A stretch of 64,000 bases of DNA from assembly GCF_900142285.1 (NCBI RefSeq), contig NZ_FRAJ01000003.1, positions 124,001 to 188,000 of the forward strand, in the 5' to 3' direction. The stretch's first letter is position 1, and every line of letters begins with the position of its first letter. The notes under the pieces are model-generated. The model ran no database searches, had not been told where the DNA came from, and was given only the letters and a program-made list of their open reading frames with translations. The DNA comes from Caminicella sporogenes DSM 14501. GTDB lineage: Bacteria > Bacillota > Clostridia > Peptostreptococcales > Caminicellaceae. Below are positions 1 to 8,317 of this stretch, piece after piece. Made by a program: the position numbers and the translations under genes.

Positions 1-347
1 ACTGAATTTTCAATTTTATTTATATTATTATCTAATAATTTTTTGTTTTCATTTAACTTAGTATTTAATTTTTCAATGTTTTTTTCCAAATAAGTATATT
101 TTTTTTCTATTTCATCAACAGTCTCTTTAAAAGAAATATTTAACTCATTTATTATATTTTCAATTGAATTAATAGTTTCTAAAAAATCTATGCTTTCTAA
201 GCTGTCAACATTTGACGTATCTGTTAAGTACTTTTCATCATGTACCAAATTATTCCCTGAATAATTTTCAAAAATTTCTTTTTTAATTAATAATAATGAT
301 AAAAATATTATTATGATGCCTATTGAAAAAAATATATAATTAAGCAT
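1..347 (-). CDS. Membrane-anchored coiled-coil protein, SwrB-like (C-terminus cut by window edge)
   Basis: An open frame of 115 codons runs from an ATG at 347 off the left edge. The start has a GAGGTG ribosome binding site upstream. Residues about 4-24 are one hydrophobic segment rich in I, L and F, followed by KK, so the rest should face the cytoplasm. From about residue 55 the sequence is a charged coiled coil (E/K/N/I heptads). It is the last visible gene of the flagellar string, three genes after the flagellar sigma factor. In B. subtilis the gene after sigD is swrB (ylxL), a single-pass membrane protein that promotes flagellar export activation. Position and topology fit SwrB; the sequence match is not something I can confirm, and the C-terminal part is missing. 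Confidence 0.7.
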   Translation of the reverse strand, partial: MLNYIFFSIGIIIIFLSLLLIKKEIFENYSGNNLVHDEKYLTDTSNVDSLESIDFLETINSIENIINELNISFKETVDEIEKKYTYLEKNIEKLNTKLNENKKLLDNNINKIENS

Positions 348-358
348 ACTGCACCTCT

Positions 359-664
359 TTATACTTTGATGTCTATATTTTGTCCTAATTTACTATTTTT
401 TTCATCTTTACAAGACTGTTTTTTATTTCTTTTTTTATTTTCTTTAAGAAAATTATTATTTTCTTCTTTTTTTCTTGTAATCAAATGATTTTCTTTTTTT
501 TCAATATTATTTACTTTTTTAAGTTTTTCCATATTTGCCTGTTTGTTTTCATTATAGTTTGACTGCACTATATTTTCAGCTTTATGCAGCATAGACTGAT
601 TTTTGTTTGAAACATTTTGAGACTTGGGTAAAAGAACCTGCATATCAATTGGTCTAATAGGCAT
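359..664 (-). CDS. Small conserved flagellar-operon protein of unknown function
   Basis: 101 residues, ATG start preceded by AAGGGG. The first 20 residues (MPIRPIDMQVLLPKSQNVS) look conserved and structured, while the rest is a low-complexity stretch rich in K, N, E and Q, probably disordered or helical. There is no signal peptide or membrane segment. It starts about 30 bases after the DUF342 gene ends and is followed within 12 bases by the SwrB-like gene, so it is surely co-transcribed. From memory, clostridial genomes often carry a similar short gene at this place, but I cannot name a family or function. Its end overlaps nothing. Confidence 0.7.
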   Translation of the reverse strand: MPIRPIDMQVLLPKSQNVSNKNQSMLHKAENIVQSNYNENKQANMEKLKKVNNIEKKENHLITRKKEENNNFLKENKKRNKKQSCKDEKNSKLGQNIDIKV

Positions 665-694
665 AAACTCAACCCCTTAAAAGACTAAATAAAC

Positions 695-2104
695 TTAATA
701 ATGAAAAAAACGAATCTCCCCATTTTCTTTCATAAAAGTAACATTTTCTAAAACATCTCTTACATTATGATAAGAATTGTTAATTTTTAATTTTACTCCT
801 GGATATACTATTTTTGCCTGAACTTTAGAATCTTTTAACTCTCTAATAGTTAAATTTAAATAATCAAGTTTGTCTTGTAAATTATTCATTTCATCTATAT
901 ATTTATCCCTTGTAGATAGAGTTTTTTGTAATTCTTCTTTAGAATGTTCTGATAATTCATTTTGCACTTCTAAGATTTCAATTATTTTGTTCAGCTTTTT
1001 TATATTTTCTTCAATCGATTTTATCCTATCTTTTATAGATTTGTATTCATTTAATAATTCTTCGTCTATTCCAACTTCAACTTTCGTAATAGTTCCTATA
1101 TTGCTACCTATTACTTTAGCATTAACTCCTTTTCTTGCCTTTATAAAACCTCCGACAACAATTCCCTTTTTTTTGTTTACATGCATTTTACCGTTACATA
1201 AAATATTGCTGTGCATTACATAATCACATGTAACATCACCTTTTGCTTCAATTTTAGAATTTTCAACAAAACAGCTCTTTACATCTTTTTCAGCATAAAC
1301 TTTTGAAGAGTTATGAATTCCCTTATGAATGATAACACTTTCCATTGAAATTATTTCAGCACCTTCTACAATTCCATATATTTCTATATCATCATTGCTT
1401 TTAATGGTATACCCTTGCTGAACATTACCTTTTACTATGACTTTCCCAGAAAAAGATATATTACCCGTTGATACACCAACATCTTTATTAATCTCTAATA
1501 CTTCAATAACATTGATTTTTTCATCAATAATTTTAACTATACCATCAATGTCAGCAATTAACAAAGTACCATCATTTGAAATAGAAACATTTTTTCCTGC
1601 TTTAAATTTAATATCTTTTCCATGTTTTGCTTTTATCGTTCTGCCAGTTACAGTAATTCCATTTTCTCCTCGAGTTGGATTAATTTTTCGAGCCAAAATA
1701 TCACCTTTAGAAACTTGTTTGACAAAATGTAAATTTTTGTAATTCACTTTTCCATTTGGCAGCATCTGTGGTTTAAGCGAATCAGTAGTATCTATATTAA
1801 AAATAATCCTACCGTCTTTACCATTCTTATGCCTTTTACCTTGTGCAATGGCAATTTTATCTGCTATATCTGGACTGCGTACTATAGACTCAATTAAATT
1901 ATGATCAATTCCGTACACAACCTTTTTTTCTTCCAAAGCTTTATATATATCTTCTTTAGTAATATTTGCTTCTTCGTTTTCTTTTTTTACAGTTATATAA
2001 GCTTTGTAATAATCATCAGATATATCTACAATTATTTGACATAAATTGCTATCGCACTTTTTTTCCTCTTCATCTAAATTAAATTTTAGATTAACATCAC
2101 TCAA
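695..2104 (-). CDS. FapA family (DUF342) polymer-forming-type protein
   Basis: 469 residues. The start is TTG (MSDVNLKF) behind AGAAGGTG. The N-terminal part (to about residue 180) matches the FapA/DUF342 layout. Residues about 190-330 are a run of short beta repeats with hydrophobic/glycine spacing, as in a right-handed beta-helix. Residues about 345-440 form a coiled coil, then a short beta-rich tail. DUF342 proteins are common next to flagellar and sporulation genes in Firmicutes and Vibrio; a role in flagellar assembly or placement is proposed for some, but the biochemical function is not settled. Here it lies directly after the flagellar sigma factor gene, so a motility role is inferred from context. 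Confidence 0.85.
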   Translation of the reverse strand: MSDVNLKFNLDEEEKKCDSNLCQIIVDISDDYYKAYITVKKENEEANITKEDIYKALEEKKVVYGIDHNLIESIVRSPDIADKIAIAQGKRHKNGKDGRIIFNIDTTDSLKPQMLPNGKVNYKNLHFVKQVSKGDILARKINPTRGENGITVTGRTIKAKHGKDIKFKAGKNVSISNDGTLLIADIDGIVKIIDEKINVIEVLEINKDVGVSTGNISFSGKVIVKGNVQQGYTIKSNDDIEIYGIVEGAEIISMESVIIHKGIHNSSKVYAEKDVKSCFVENSKIEAKGDVTCDYVMHSNILCNGKMHVNKKKGIVVGGFIKARKGVNAKVIGSNIGTITKVEVGIDEELLNEYKSIKDRIKSIEENIKKLNKIIEILEVQNELSEHSKEELQKTLSTRDKYIDEMNNLQDKLDYLNLTIRELKDSKVQAKIVYPGVKLKINNSYHNVRDVLENVTFMKENGEIRFFHY

Positions 2105-2125
2105 TATTTATCACCTTCTTTCTCA

Positions 2126-2860
2126 TTAAAATAAATTAGATATGGCATTCCTAAGTTTTATAATACATTTTGTATGAAGCTGAGACACTCTTGATTCTGA
2201 TATGTTCAAAATATTTGAAATCTCTTTATATGTCAATTCAGAGAAGTAATAGAGTTTAATTATCATCTTTTCCCTTTCAGGCAGTTTCTCTATAACTTCT
2301 CTTAAAATTCTTTTAGTTTCTTCTTTCATAAAATTTGATTCTGGATTGGATTCAATATCATCTGAAGGTATATCATAATTATTATTTTCAGATAGTTTTT
2401 CATCCAAAGAAATGACAGAAAATATTGAAACTTCAGAATATAGCTCGTTTAACTCCTCTAAACTTATACCCATCTCTTTAGCTATAACTTCATCTTCAAT
2501 ATCTAATCCAATTTTATTTTGAAGTTTTTGAATAGTATCTTCTAATCGTTTAAATTTCTGTCTTATACTTCTAGGAACCCAATCTAAATTCCTAAGTTGA
2601 TCGATAATTGCACCTCTAATTCTAAAATTAGCATAAGTTTCAAATTTAACATTTTTATCTGGATCAAATTTTTCAATGGCATCAATTAAACCTAATATAC
2701 CATAACTAACTAAATCTTCATATTCAACATTTGAATTGTAAGAAATATATAATCTTCCTGCAATAATTTTAACCAATTCAATATATTCAAGAATTAATTT
2801 TTGTTTTATTGCTTTTGATTTTTTCTCTTTGTAAAGTTTCCACAACTCATTATTAGACAT
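2126..2860 (-). CDS. fliA: RNA polymerase sigma factor for flagellar genes (sigma-28/sigma-D, FliA/WhiG type)
   Basis: 244 residues, ATG with AAAGGGG upstream. Region 2 lies at about residues 20-95 (ILGLIDAIEKFDP, TYANFRIRGAIIDQLR), region 3 at about 100-165, and region 4 with its helix-turn-helix at about 185-240 (LTYKEISNILNISESRVSQ). The pattern is that of FliA/SigD and not of primary sigma factors: no region 1, and an immediate N-terminal region 2. It would direct RNA polymerase to late flagellar, filament and chemotaxis promoters. Its place near the end of the long flagellar string is the same as sigD in B. subtilis, where the distance from the operon promoter influences how many cells become motile. 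No flgM anti-sigma gene is in the window. Confidence 0.96.
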   Translation of the reverse strand: MSNNELWKLYKEKKSKAIKQKLILEYIELVKIIAGRLYISYNSNVEYEDLVSYGILGLIDAIEKFDPDKNVKFETYANFRIRGAIIDQLRNLDWVPRSIRQKFKRLEDTIQKLQNKIGLDIEDEVIAKEMGISLEELNELYSEVSIFSVISLDEKLSENNNYDIPSDDIESNPESNFMKEETKRILREVIEKLPEREKMIIKLYYFSELTYKEISNILNISESRVSQLHTKCIIKLRNAISNLF

Positions 2861-2903
2861 ATAGTATTTTACCCCTTTAATTAAGCAGTATATTTTACAC
2901 TGA

Positions 2904-3395
2904 TTATAGTTCTTTTATGCCATGACCAATTGTCTTAACTAATAAAATTCCATTTTCCGAGTAAAATTCAATCGTTCTTCCATAATTGCCACCAGTATCT
3001 TCTGCGACAATAGGAATATTTAAATTACTTAAAATTTCCTTTACTGCAATAACATTCTTCTCTCCTATTTTCATCATATCGTTTTTATTCATAAAAGCAA
3101 ACATTTGAGCTCCACCAGCAATTTTACTAACAAGGCGATATTTTCTTGCCCCTTTTTTTATCATTTCTTCAATTAGCCAATCTATTGCAGTATCAGCAAA
3201 TTTAGCTTTATTGCTATTATTTTTAATTTTTTTACTGTCTGGCAACATTATATGAGCCATGCCAGCTACTTTAGTTGTAGGATCATAAAGACATATACCT
3301 ACACATGAACCTAATCCTAACGTCGTTAAAATACCGGGAGCAGTAGTAGTATTTAAATCAGCCATTCCTACTTTTATTACTTTATTTTCCTTCAT
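2904..3395 (-). CDS. cheD: Chemoreceptor glutamine deamidase CheD
   Basis: 163 residues, ATG with TAGGAG upstream. CheD deamidates glutamines on chemoreceptors and also binds CheC, raising its phosphatase activity. The catalytic set seen in the family is present: Cys31 (LGLGSCVG), His48 (GMAHIMLP) and Thr25, with the spacing of Thermotoga CheD. The gene overlaps the end of cheC by 14 bases, so the two are translationally linked. No receptor gene is in the window. Confidence 0.96.
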   Translation of the reverse strand: MKENKVIKVGMADLNTTTAPGILTTLGLGSCVGICLYDPTTKVAGMAHIMLPDSKKIKNNSNKAKFADTAIDWLIEEMIKKGARKYRLVSKIAGGAQMFAFMNKNDMMKIGEKNVIAVKEILSNLNIPIVAEDTGGNYGRTIEFYSENGILLVKTIGHGIKEL

Positions 3396-4011
3396 AATCC
3401 GAAACTCCTAAACTCTTTAGTAAAATATCATAAGAATCATAATCAGGTACTAGGAAAAAAAATCCTTTAACATTATCACTACCTTCAATAAATTCTGTTT
3501 CAATAATCAATATTTTATCGCTAATCTGTCCAAATTGAATGGCAGGAACACTTAATATAGCCCCAGCCATATCAATAGCTATAGAAGGAATAGAAATTTT
3601 TATATTTAACCCTGTCAGTGAAGATAAAGAAGATATATAAGAACCCGAAAGAATATTTCCTATTTCTTGCAAAACTGATTTTGTAAAATCATCAATTTCA
3701 TTATCTTTATTATTTTGATACCCACTCGTTAATAATTTAACCAACGTCTGGCTAGAATTTATATCTAAAACAAACATTATACTACCGTCTAAATCACCTT
3801 CTATTTTAAAATATACTCCTGTGACTAATGTTTCTGGTCCTCCTATTAAAGCTGGTACATCAGATATATCTAATACATTAACTTTTGGAACATTCATGTC
3901 TATTCTCTTATTCAACATTTTAGCCAAAGCAGTAGCAGCATTACCTGCTCCAATATTACCTATTTCTTTTAAAATATCTATTACAATATTATTATCAAAG
4001 TAACCACCCAT
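3382..4011 (-). CDS. cheC: CheY-P phosphatase CheC
   Basis: 209 residues. I place the start at the ATG at 4011 (MGGYFDNN), which has GAGGAG seven bases upstream; an upstream ATG that overlaps the cheW stop has no site of its own. CheC removes phosphate from CheY-P. Both active-site motifs (D/S-x3-E-x2-N) are visible: DILKEIGN near the start and SVLQEIGN about 110 residues later. CheD follows with a short overlap, matching the known CheC-CheD adaptation pair of Bacillus and Thermotoga. Confidence 0.94.
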   Translation of the reverse strand: MGGYFDNNIVIDILKEIGNIGAGNAATALAKMLNKRIDMNVPKVNVLDISDVPALIGGPETLVTGVYFKIEGDLDGSIMFVLDINSSQTLVKLLTSGYQNNKDNEIDDFTKSVLQEIGNILSGSYISSLSSLTGLNIKISIPSIAIDMAGAILSVPAIQFGQISDKILIIETEFIEGSDNVKGFFFLVPDYDSYDILLKSLGVSDYEGK

Positions 4012-4028
4012 AAAGACACTCCTCGTCA

Positions 4029-4472
4029 TTATTCATTAACATCTTCATTAATACCTAATATTTTACATAAATCTATTATCATAATTATTTGTTCGTCATT
4101 TTTAGCAATATGTTTTACAAAACTTTCTTCGCTATTATTTTTTAATACAGGAGCTTCATCTATATTTTCATTACTTATCTGAATTACCTCTGATGAAGAA
4201 TCAACTATCATTCCAACTGTAATATCTTCTATTTTTACAATTATTATTCTGCTGTTTTCAGTGTATTCCTTTTCTTCTAATTTAAATCTTTTTCTTAAAT
4301 CAATTACAGGTACTACGTTACCCCTTAAATTTATGACACCTTTTATATAATCTTGTGTATATGGTACACGAGTTATCGACATTATTTTTTCTATAGTTTC
4401 AACATTTTGTATATCAATTCCATAATATTCGTTATCTAATTTAAATAGAACATATTCCAAATTACTGGACAA
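4029..4472 (-). CDS. cheW: Chemotaxis coupling protein CheW
   Basis: 147 residues forming one CheW domain. The start codon is TTG behind AAGGAGAGG. CheW couples receptors to the kinase CheA at the membrane array. Family features such as YTQDYIKGVINLRGNVVPVI (about residues 38-57) and the hydrophobic beta-barrel pattern are clear. It follows cheA by about 30 bases and precedes cheC. Confidence 0.96.
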   Translation of the reverse strand: MSSNLEYVLFKLDNEYYGIDIQNVETIEKIMSITRVPYTQDYIKGVINLRGNVVPVIDLRKRFKLEEKEYTENSRIIIVKIEDITVGMIVDSSSEVIQISNENIDEAPVLKNNSEESFVKHIAKNDEQIIMIIDLCKILGINEDVNE

Positions 4473-4502
4473 TGTAATCCTCTCCTTTGCTTATATTTAT
4501 TG

Positions 4503-6560
4503 CTAGAATAATGAGTTTGGATCTACAATAAGAGCAATTTGACCATTTCCTAAAATCGTTGCACCAGCAATAATTTTTATTCCTGATAAGTATTTTCCTA
4601 ATGATTTTATAACTATTTCTTGCTGTCCAATAAGGTCATCAACTATTAAACCAGCCATTTTTTCACCTTTTTTAACAACTACTACAATTAGTTCATCTTT
4701 TCTAGCAGGTTCTTTTTTAACTTGAAGAATTTTATTCATTCTCAAAATAGGAAGCGTATTATTTCTATATAAAACTACTTCTTGATTTTGAACTTTTCTT
4801 ATACTATCTGATTTAATAGTAGTAATTTCCTTAATTGAATTAAGTGGTAAAGCATATTTTTCATCACCTATTACTACCATTAAAGCCTGAATAATCGCTA
4901 GAGTTAAAGGTAATCTTATAATAAACTTTGTTCCCTTATTTAACTCAGAATGTACTTCAACTAAGCCTCCTAATGATTCAATCTTTGTTTTAACTACATC
5001 AAGTCCTACACCCCTACCTGATATATCAGAAATTTTTTCAGCTGTACTAAAACCGGGCTTAAATAAGAGGTTAATAAGTTCTTGTTCATTCATATTTTCT
5101 GCACTTTCTTTTGTTATTAAATTTTTTGAAATAGCTTTTGCTTTGATTTTTTCAAGGTCAATACCTTTTCCATCATCTTCTACTTCTATTACAACGTTAT
5201 TTCCATCTGGATAAGCTCTTAATGCAACTGTTCCAGAATCAGGTTTATTTAATTTTTTTCTAGTTGCTGGATCTTCAATACCATGATCTATTGAATTTCT
5301 TATCAAATGGATAAGAGGATCTCCTATTTCATCAATAACAGTTCTGTCTACTTCTGTATCTTCTCCAGTCATATTTAATGTAATATCTTTTCCTAATTCC
5401 TTTGATAAATCTCTCACCATTCTTGGAAATCTATTGAAAACTCTTTCTATAGGAACCATCCTTACTTTCATTACAGCATCATGTAAACTTGTAGTAATTC
5501 TTTCTAAGTACTCTACAGCTTCATTCATGTTTTGCTTATTTCTTGTATTATCCATATCTTCAAGTCGTGTCTTTATAATAATCAATTCACTTACAAGATT
5601 CATTAAATTATCCAATCTGTCTATATCTACTCTGACAGTTTTTGAAGTTTTACTTCTTCCCTTTGTTATTTTGTTATCTTTTTTACTATTTGATAATTGT
5701 GGCTTAAAAGCATTATTAGCTTTTAAATCTTCTTTATTTTTATTATTAGAAGTATTTTCCGGCATAATTTTTTCAACTATTACTTCTTCTATTTCAGATA
5801 TACTCATTATTTCTTTTTTTAGCGTTTCCATATCTAATTTAGTTACATAAATAAGCTCAAAAGAATCATCGAATTTTTCATCTTCTATTTCTTCAGGAGT
5901 AGGTTTTGATTTGATAATTTCACCATCTTTTTCTAATGTATTAAATACTATAAAAGCTCTTGCAGATTTTAACATACTATCTTTATTTAAAATTACTTTT
6001 ACTTTATACGCTGAAAATCCTTTTTCATATGCTTTACTAATAACATTATCTGTCATATATTCAGTTTCTATAGTAATTGCATTATTAACATCATTTTCTT
6101 TATCATCTTCATTACTTTCCTCAAGAACTTCTTTCTGATTATCTTCAGCTTTTTCAATATTTTTAATTTCAGAATCTTTATTTTCTATAATCATACGCAA
6201 TTTATTTACCAGTGAAGTAGAATCTAAATTTCCCTCTTCTCCAGACTTAGACAATTCATTTATGTATTCTTCTAATGTATCAAAGCACTCAAACAAAATA
6301 TCAATTATATGTTCAGTCACTGATATTTCTCCATTTCTTATCAATTGCAAAACATTTTCCATTTCGTGAGTTAAGCTAGCTATTTTATTAAAACCCATTG
6401 TTCCTGACATTCCCTTTAAAGTATGGGCTATTCTAAATATTTCATTTAGTAAATTTAAATCGTCTTTAGAATTTTCTAAATCTAACAGTAATTGATTCAT
6501 ACTTTGCAAGTGTTCTTTTGATTCATCAATAAAAATATCCATATATTGACTCATATCCAT
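4503..6560 (-). CDS. cheA: Chemotaxis histidine kinase CheA
   Basis: 685 residues, ATG with GGAGG upstream. The N-terminal HPt domain has the phospho-acceptor His46 (FRIAHTLKG). A linker with a P2-like CheY-docking region covers about 165-275, the dimerisation helices about 310-370, and the ATP-binding domain about 375-545 (NSIDHGIE, DDGKGID, GRGVGLDVV). The CheW-like P5 domain ends the protein. CheA phosphorylates CheY and CheB in response to receptors. All catalytic motifs look intact. The gap to cheB is three bases, so they are co-translated or nearly so. Confidence 0.97.
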   Translation of the reverse strand: MDMSQYMDIFIDESKEHLQSMNQLLLDLENSKDDLNLLNEIFRIAHTLKGMSGTMGFNKIASLTHEMENVLQLIRNGEISVTEHIIDILFECFDTLEEYINELSKSGEEGNLDSTSLVNKLRMIIENKDSEIKNIEKAEDNQKEVLEESNEDDKENDVNNAITIETEYMTDNVISKAYEKGFSAYKVKVILNKDSMLKSARAFIVFNTLEKDGEIIKSKPTPEEIEDEKFDDSFELIYVTKLDMETLKKEIMSISEIEEVIVEKIMPENTSNNKNKEDLKANNAFKPQLSNSKKDNKITKGRSKTSKTVRVDIDRLDNLMNLVSELIIIKTRLEDMDNTRNKQNMNEAVEYLERITTSLHDAVMKVRMVPIERVFNRFPRMVRDLSKELGKDITLNMTGEDTEVDRTVIDEIGDPLIHLIRNSIDHGIEDPATRKKLNKPDSGTVALRAYPDGNNVVIEVEDDGKGIDLEKIKAKAISKNLITKESAENMNEQELINLLFKPGFSTAEKISDISGRGVGLDVVKTKIESLGGLVEVHSELNKGTKFIIRLPLTLAIIQALMVVIGDEKYALPLNSIKEITTIKSDSIRKVQNQEVVLYRNNTLPILRMNKILQVKKEPARKDELIVVVVKKGEKMAGLIVDDLIGQQEIVIKSLGKYLSGIKIIAGATILGNGQIALIVDPNSLF

Positions 6561-6563
6561 AAC

Positions 6564-7631
6564 TTATACCTCCATAGCTTTTATTATTTCTTCACTTATT
6601 TTATCAATAGGAGCTACTACATCTACAATTCCAAGTTTAATAGCAGCTTTAGGCATACCAAACACCACACAGGTTTCCTCATCTTGCGCTATAATAAATC
6701 CATTATTATCTTTCAAATTTTTAAGACCATTTGCTCCATCAGAACCCATACCAGTTAATATAACTCCAATTACATTGCTAATATTAAGTTTTGCTATAGA
6801 ATCTATCATATAGTCGACAGAAGGTCTATGTCCAGATACAGGAGGTTCTTTACTAAGTTTGATTTTATAAGACATACCTTCTCTTATTAATTTCATATGA
6901 TAATCTCCAGGTGCAATATAAGCATGACCAGCTAAAAGTACTTCATTATCTTCAGCTTCTTTTACATTAATTTCAGAAATGCTATTTAATCTATCAGCTA
7001 AAGATTTTGTAAATCCTGGAGGCATGTGCTGTACAATTAAAAAACTAGCATCTATATCTTTAGGTATATTCGGTAAAACTGCTTGTAAAGCTCTAGGACC
7101 TCCAGTTGAAGTTCCTATAGCTACAATTTTCTTGAAATTATTAGTTTTAATATTAAGATTTGATACAGATTTTATATCTTTTTTTCTGCTAGTAAAAACT
7201 TTAGAGTGTGTTACAGTATGTTTTGTCAAATTTACTTTAGAAGCAACCAAAATCTTTTCTATAAGTTGATTTTTTACATCATCAGCATTTATTTTAAAAA
7301 TACTAGATGGTTTAGGAATAAAATCTACAGCTCCATATTGCAGAGCTTTTATAGTGGCATCTGCACCTTCTTTTGTTAAAGAACTCAGCATTAAAACTGG
7401 TACCGGATTTTTTCTCATTATTTGTTTTAGTGCCGTCAGCCCGTCCATTACAGGCATTTCAACATCTAAAGTAACCACATCAGGTTTTAAATCTGCTATT
7501 TTTTCAATAGCTTCTTTTCCATTTCTAGCTGTACCTACAACCTCAATATTTTCATTAGTACTAATTATATCAGATAAAACTTTTCTCATAAAAGCCGAAT
7601 CATCAACTACTAAAACACGTATCTTTGCCAT
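6564..7631 (-). CDS. cheB: Chemoreceptor glutamate methylesterase CheB
   Basis: 355 residues. Receiver domain at residues 1-120 with acidic DD at 10-11 and phospho-acceptor Asp56 (TLDVEMPVMDG). The C-terminal methylesterase domain (about 165-355) has the serine motif GTSTGGPRALQ, the histidine motif QHMPPGF and the aspartate motif GMGSDGANG. It removes methyl groups from receptors, and can also deamidate glutamines. The partner methyltransferase CheR is not in the window. The gene sits between the PilZ gene and cheA, as in other Clostridia. Confidence 0.97.
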   Translation of the reverse strand: MAKIRVLVVDDSAFMRKVLSDIISTNENIEVVGTARNGKEAIEKIADLKPDVVTLDVEMPVMDGLTALKQIMRKNPVPVLMLSSLTKEGADATIKALQYGAVDFIPKPSSIFKINADDVKNQLIEKILVASKVNLTKHTVTHSKVFTSRKKDIKSVSNLNIKTNNFKKIVAIGTSTGGPRALQAVLPNIPKDIDASFLIVQHMPPGFTKSLADRLNSISEINVKEAEDNEVLLAGHAYIAPGDYHMKLIREGMSYKIKLSKEPPVSGHRPSVDYMIDSIAKLNISNVIGVILTGMGSDGANGLKNLKDNNGFIIAQDEETCVVFGMPKAAIKLGIVDVVAPIDKISEEIIKAMEV

Positions 7632-8297
7632 TTATATCAATCCTTTTTTTATAATTTTTCTTTGTTTTTTAAAAATAAAGGATATAATTTTTTTTCTAAT
7701 ACTTTCATCAATATCGACAAATTCTATTCCTATATCGTATTTTGAAATTGAATCTGGAACTTTTTGACATCTTACAACTTTTCCATTTAACTCTATAGTT
7801 TCATTATCAAGTGGTATAATGCATTTTAATAAACGATTTAGATTTAACTTTTCTTTACAAATTATTCTTATTCCCCCACCACTTATATCTTTTGATATAG
7901 CATTAATTTGTTTTACTTCATTTTCATCGTTATTTATTTCAATTATAACATTTAAAATAATATCAAGTCTAAAAAATTCTCTGCGCTGCATTTTTCGAAT
8001 AGAACCTGTTTTATTTATATAAAGTAAAGGTATTTTATCTTTATTTTCTCTTTTTATTACTTCTCCAAGAAAATAGTATTTTCCTCTGTTTTTTTTGCAA
8101 AATATTACGTTTAATTTTTTTCCTACATGAATCGGATAAAATCTACCCTTATAAATAGGAGTAGTAATAACAATTACATTATCAGAATGTATATTAGCTA
8201 CTGTACTTTTAATAGTTAAAGAATCTAAATCTTTATTAATTATTTCTATTTCTATATTGTCTCCTGCCTTTATTAAAGAGCTAATATTCGAATTCAA
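7632..8297 (-). CDS. PilZ-domain c-di-GMP effector, YcgR/YpfA-like flagellar brake
   Basis: 221 residues, TTG start behind AGAGGGGG. The N-terminal ~95 residues look like the YcgR-type beta-barrel domain, and the PilZ domain covers about 98-215. Both c-di-GMP contacts are present: RxxxR (REFFR, residues 106-110) and DxSxxG (DISGGG, residues 137-142). Proteins of this type bind c-di-GMP and slow or stop the motor by contacting stator or switch proteins. The gene abuts cheB with no gap (stop to start) and follows flhG. The fit to YpfA/YcgR is by layout; the motor target here is not shown. Confidence 0.88.
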   Translation of the reverse strand: MNSNISSLIKAGDNIEIEIINKDLDSLTIKSTVANIHSDNVIVITTPIYKGRFYPIHVGKKLNVIFCKKNRGKYYFLGEVIKRENKDKIPLLYINKTGSIRKMQRREFFRLDIILNVIIEINNDENEVKQINAISKDISGGGIRIICKEKLNLNRLLKCIIPLDNETIELNGKVVRCQKVPDSISKYDIGIEFVDIDESIRKKIISFIFKKQRKIIKKGLI

Positions 8298-8317
8298 AGA
8301 TATGCCCCCTCTTCACA

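Noticed and set aside
870-1223. Plus-strand open frame opposite the DUF342 gene, and many similar plus-strand frames across 1-61 kb
   Set aside because: They lie fully inside strongly coding minus-strand genes, lack ribosome binding sites and are hydrophobic shadows of AT-rich antisense codons.
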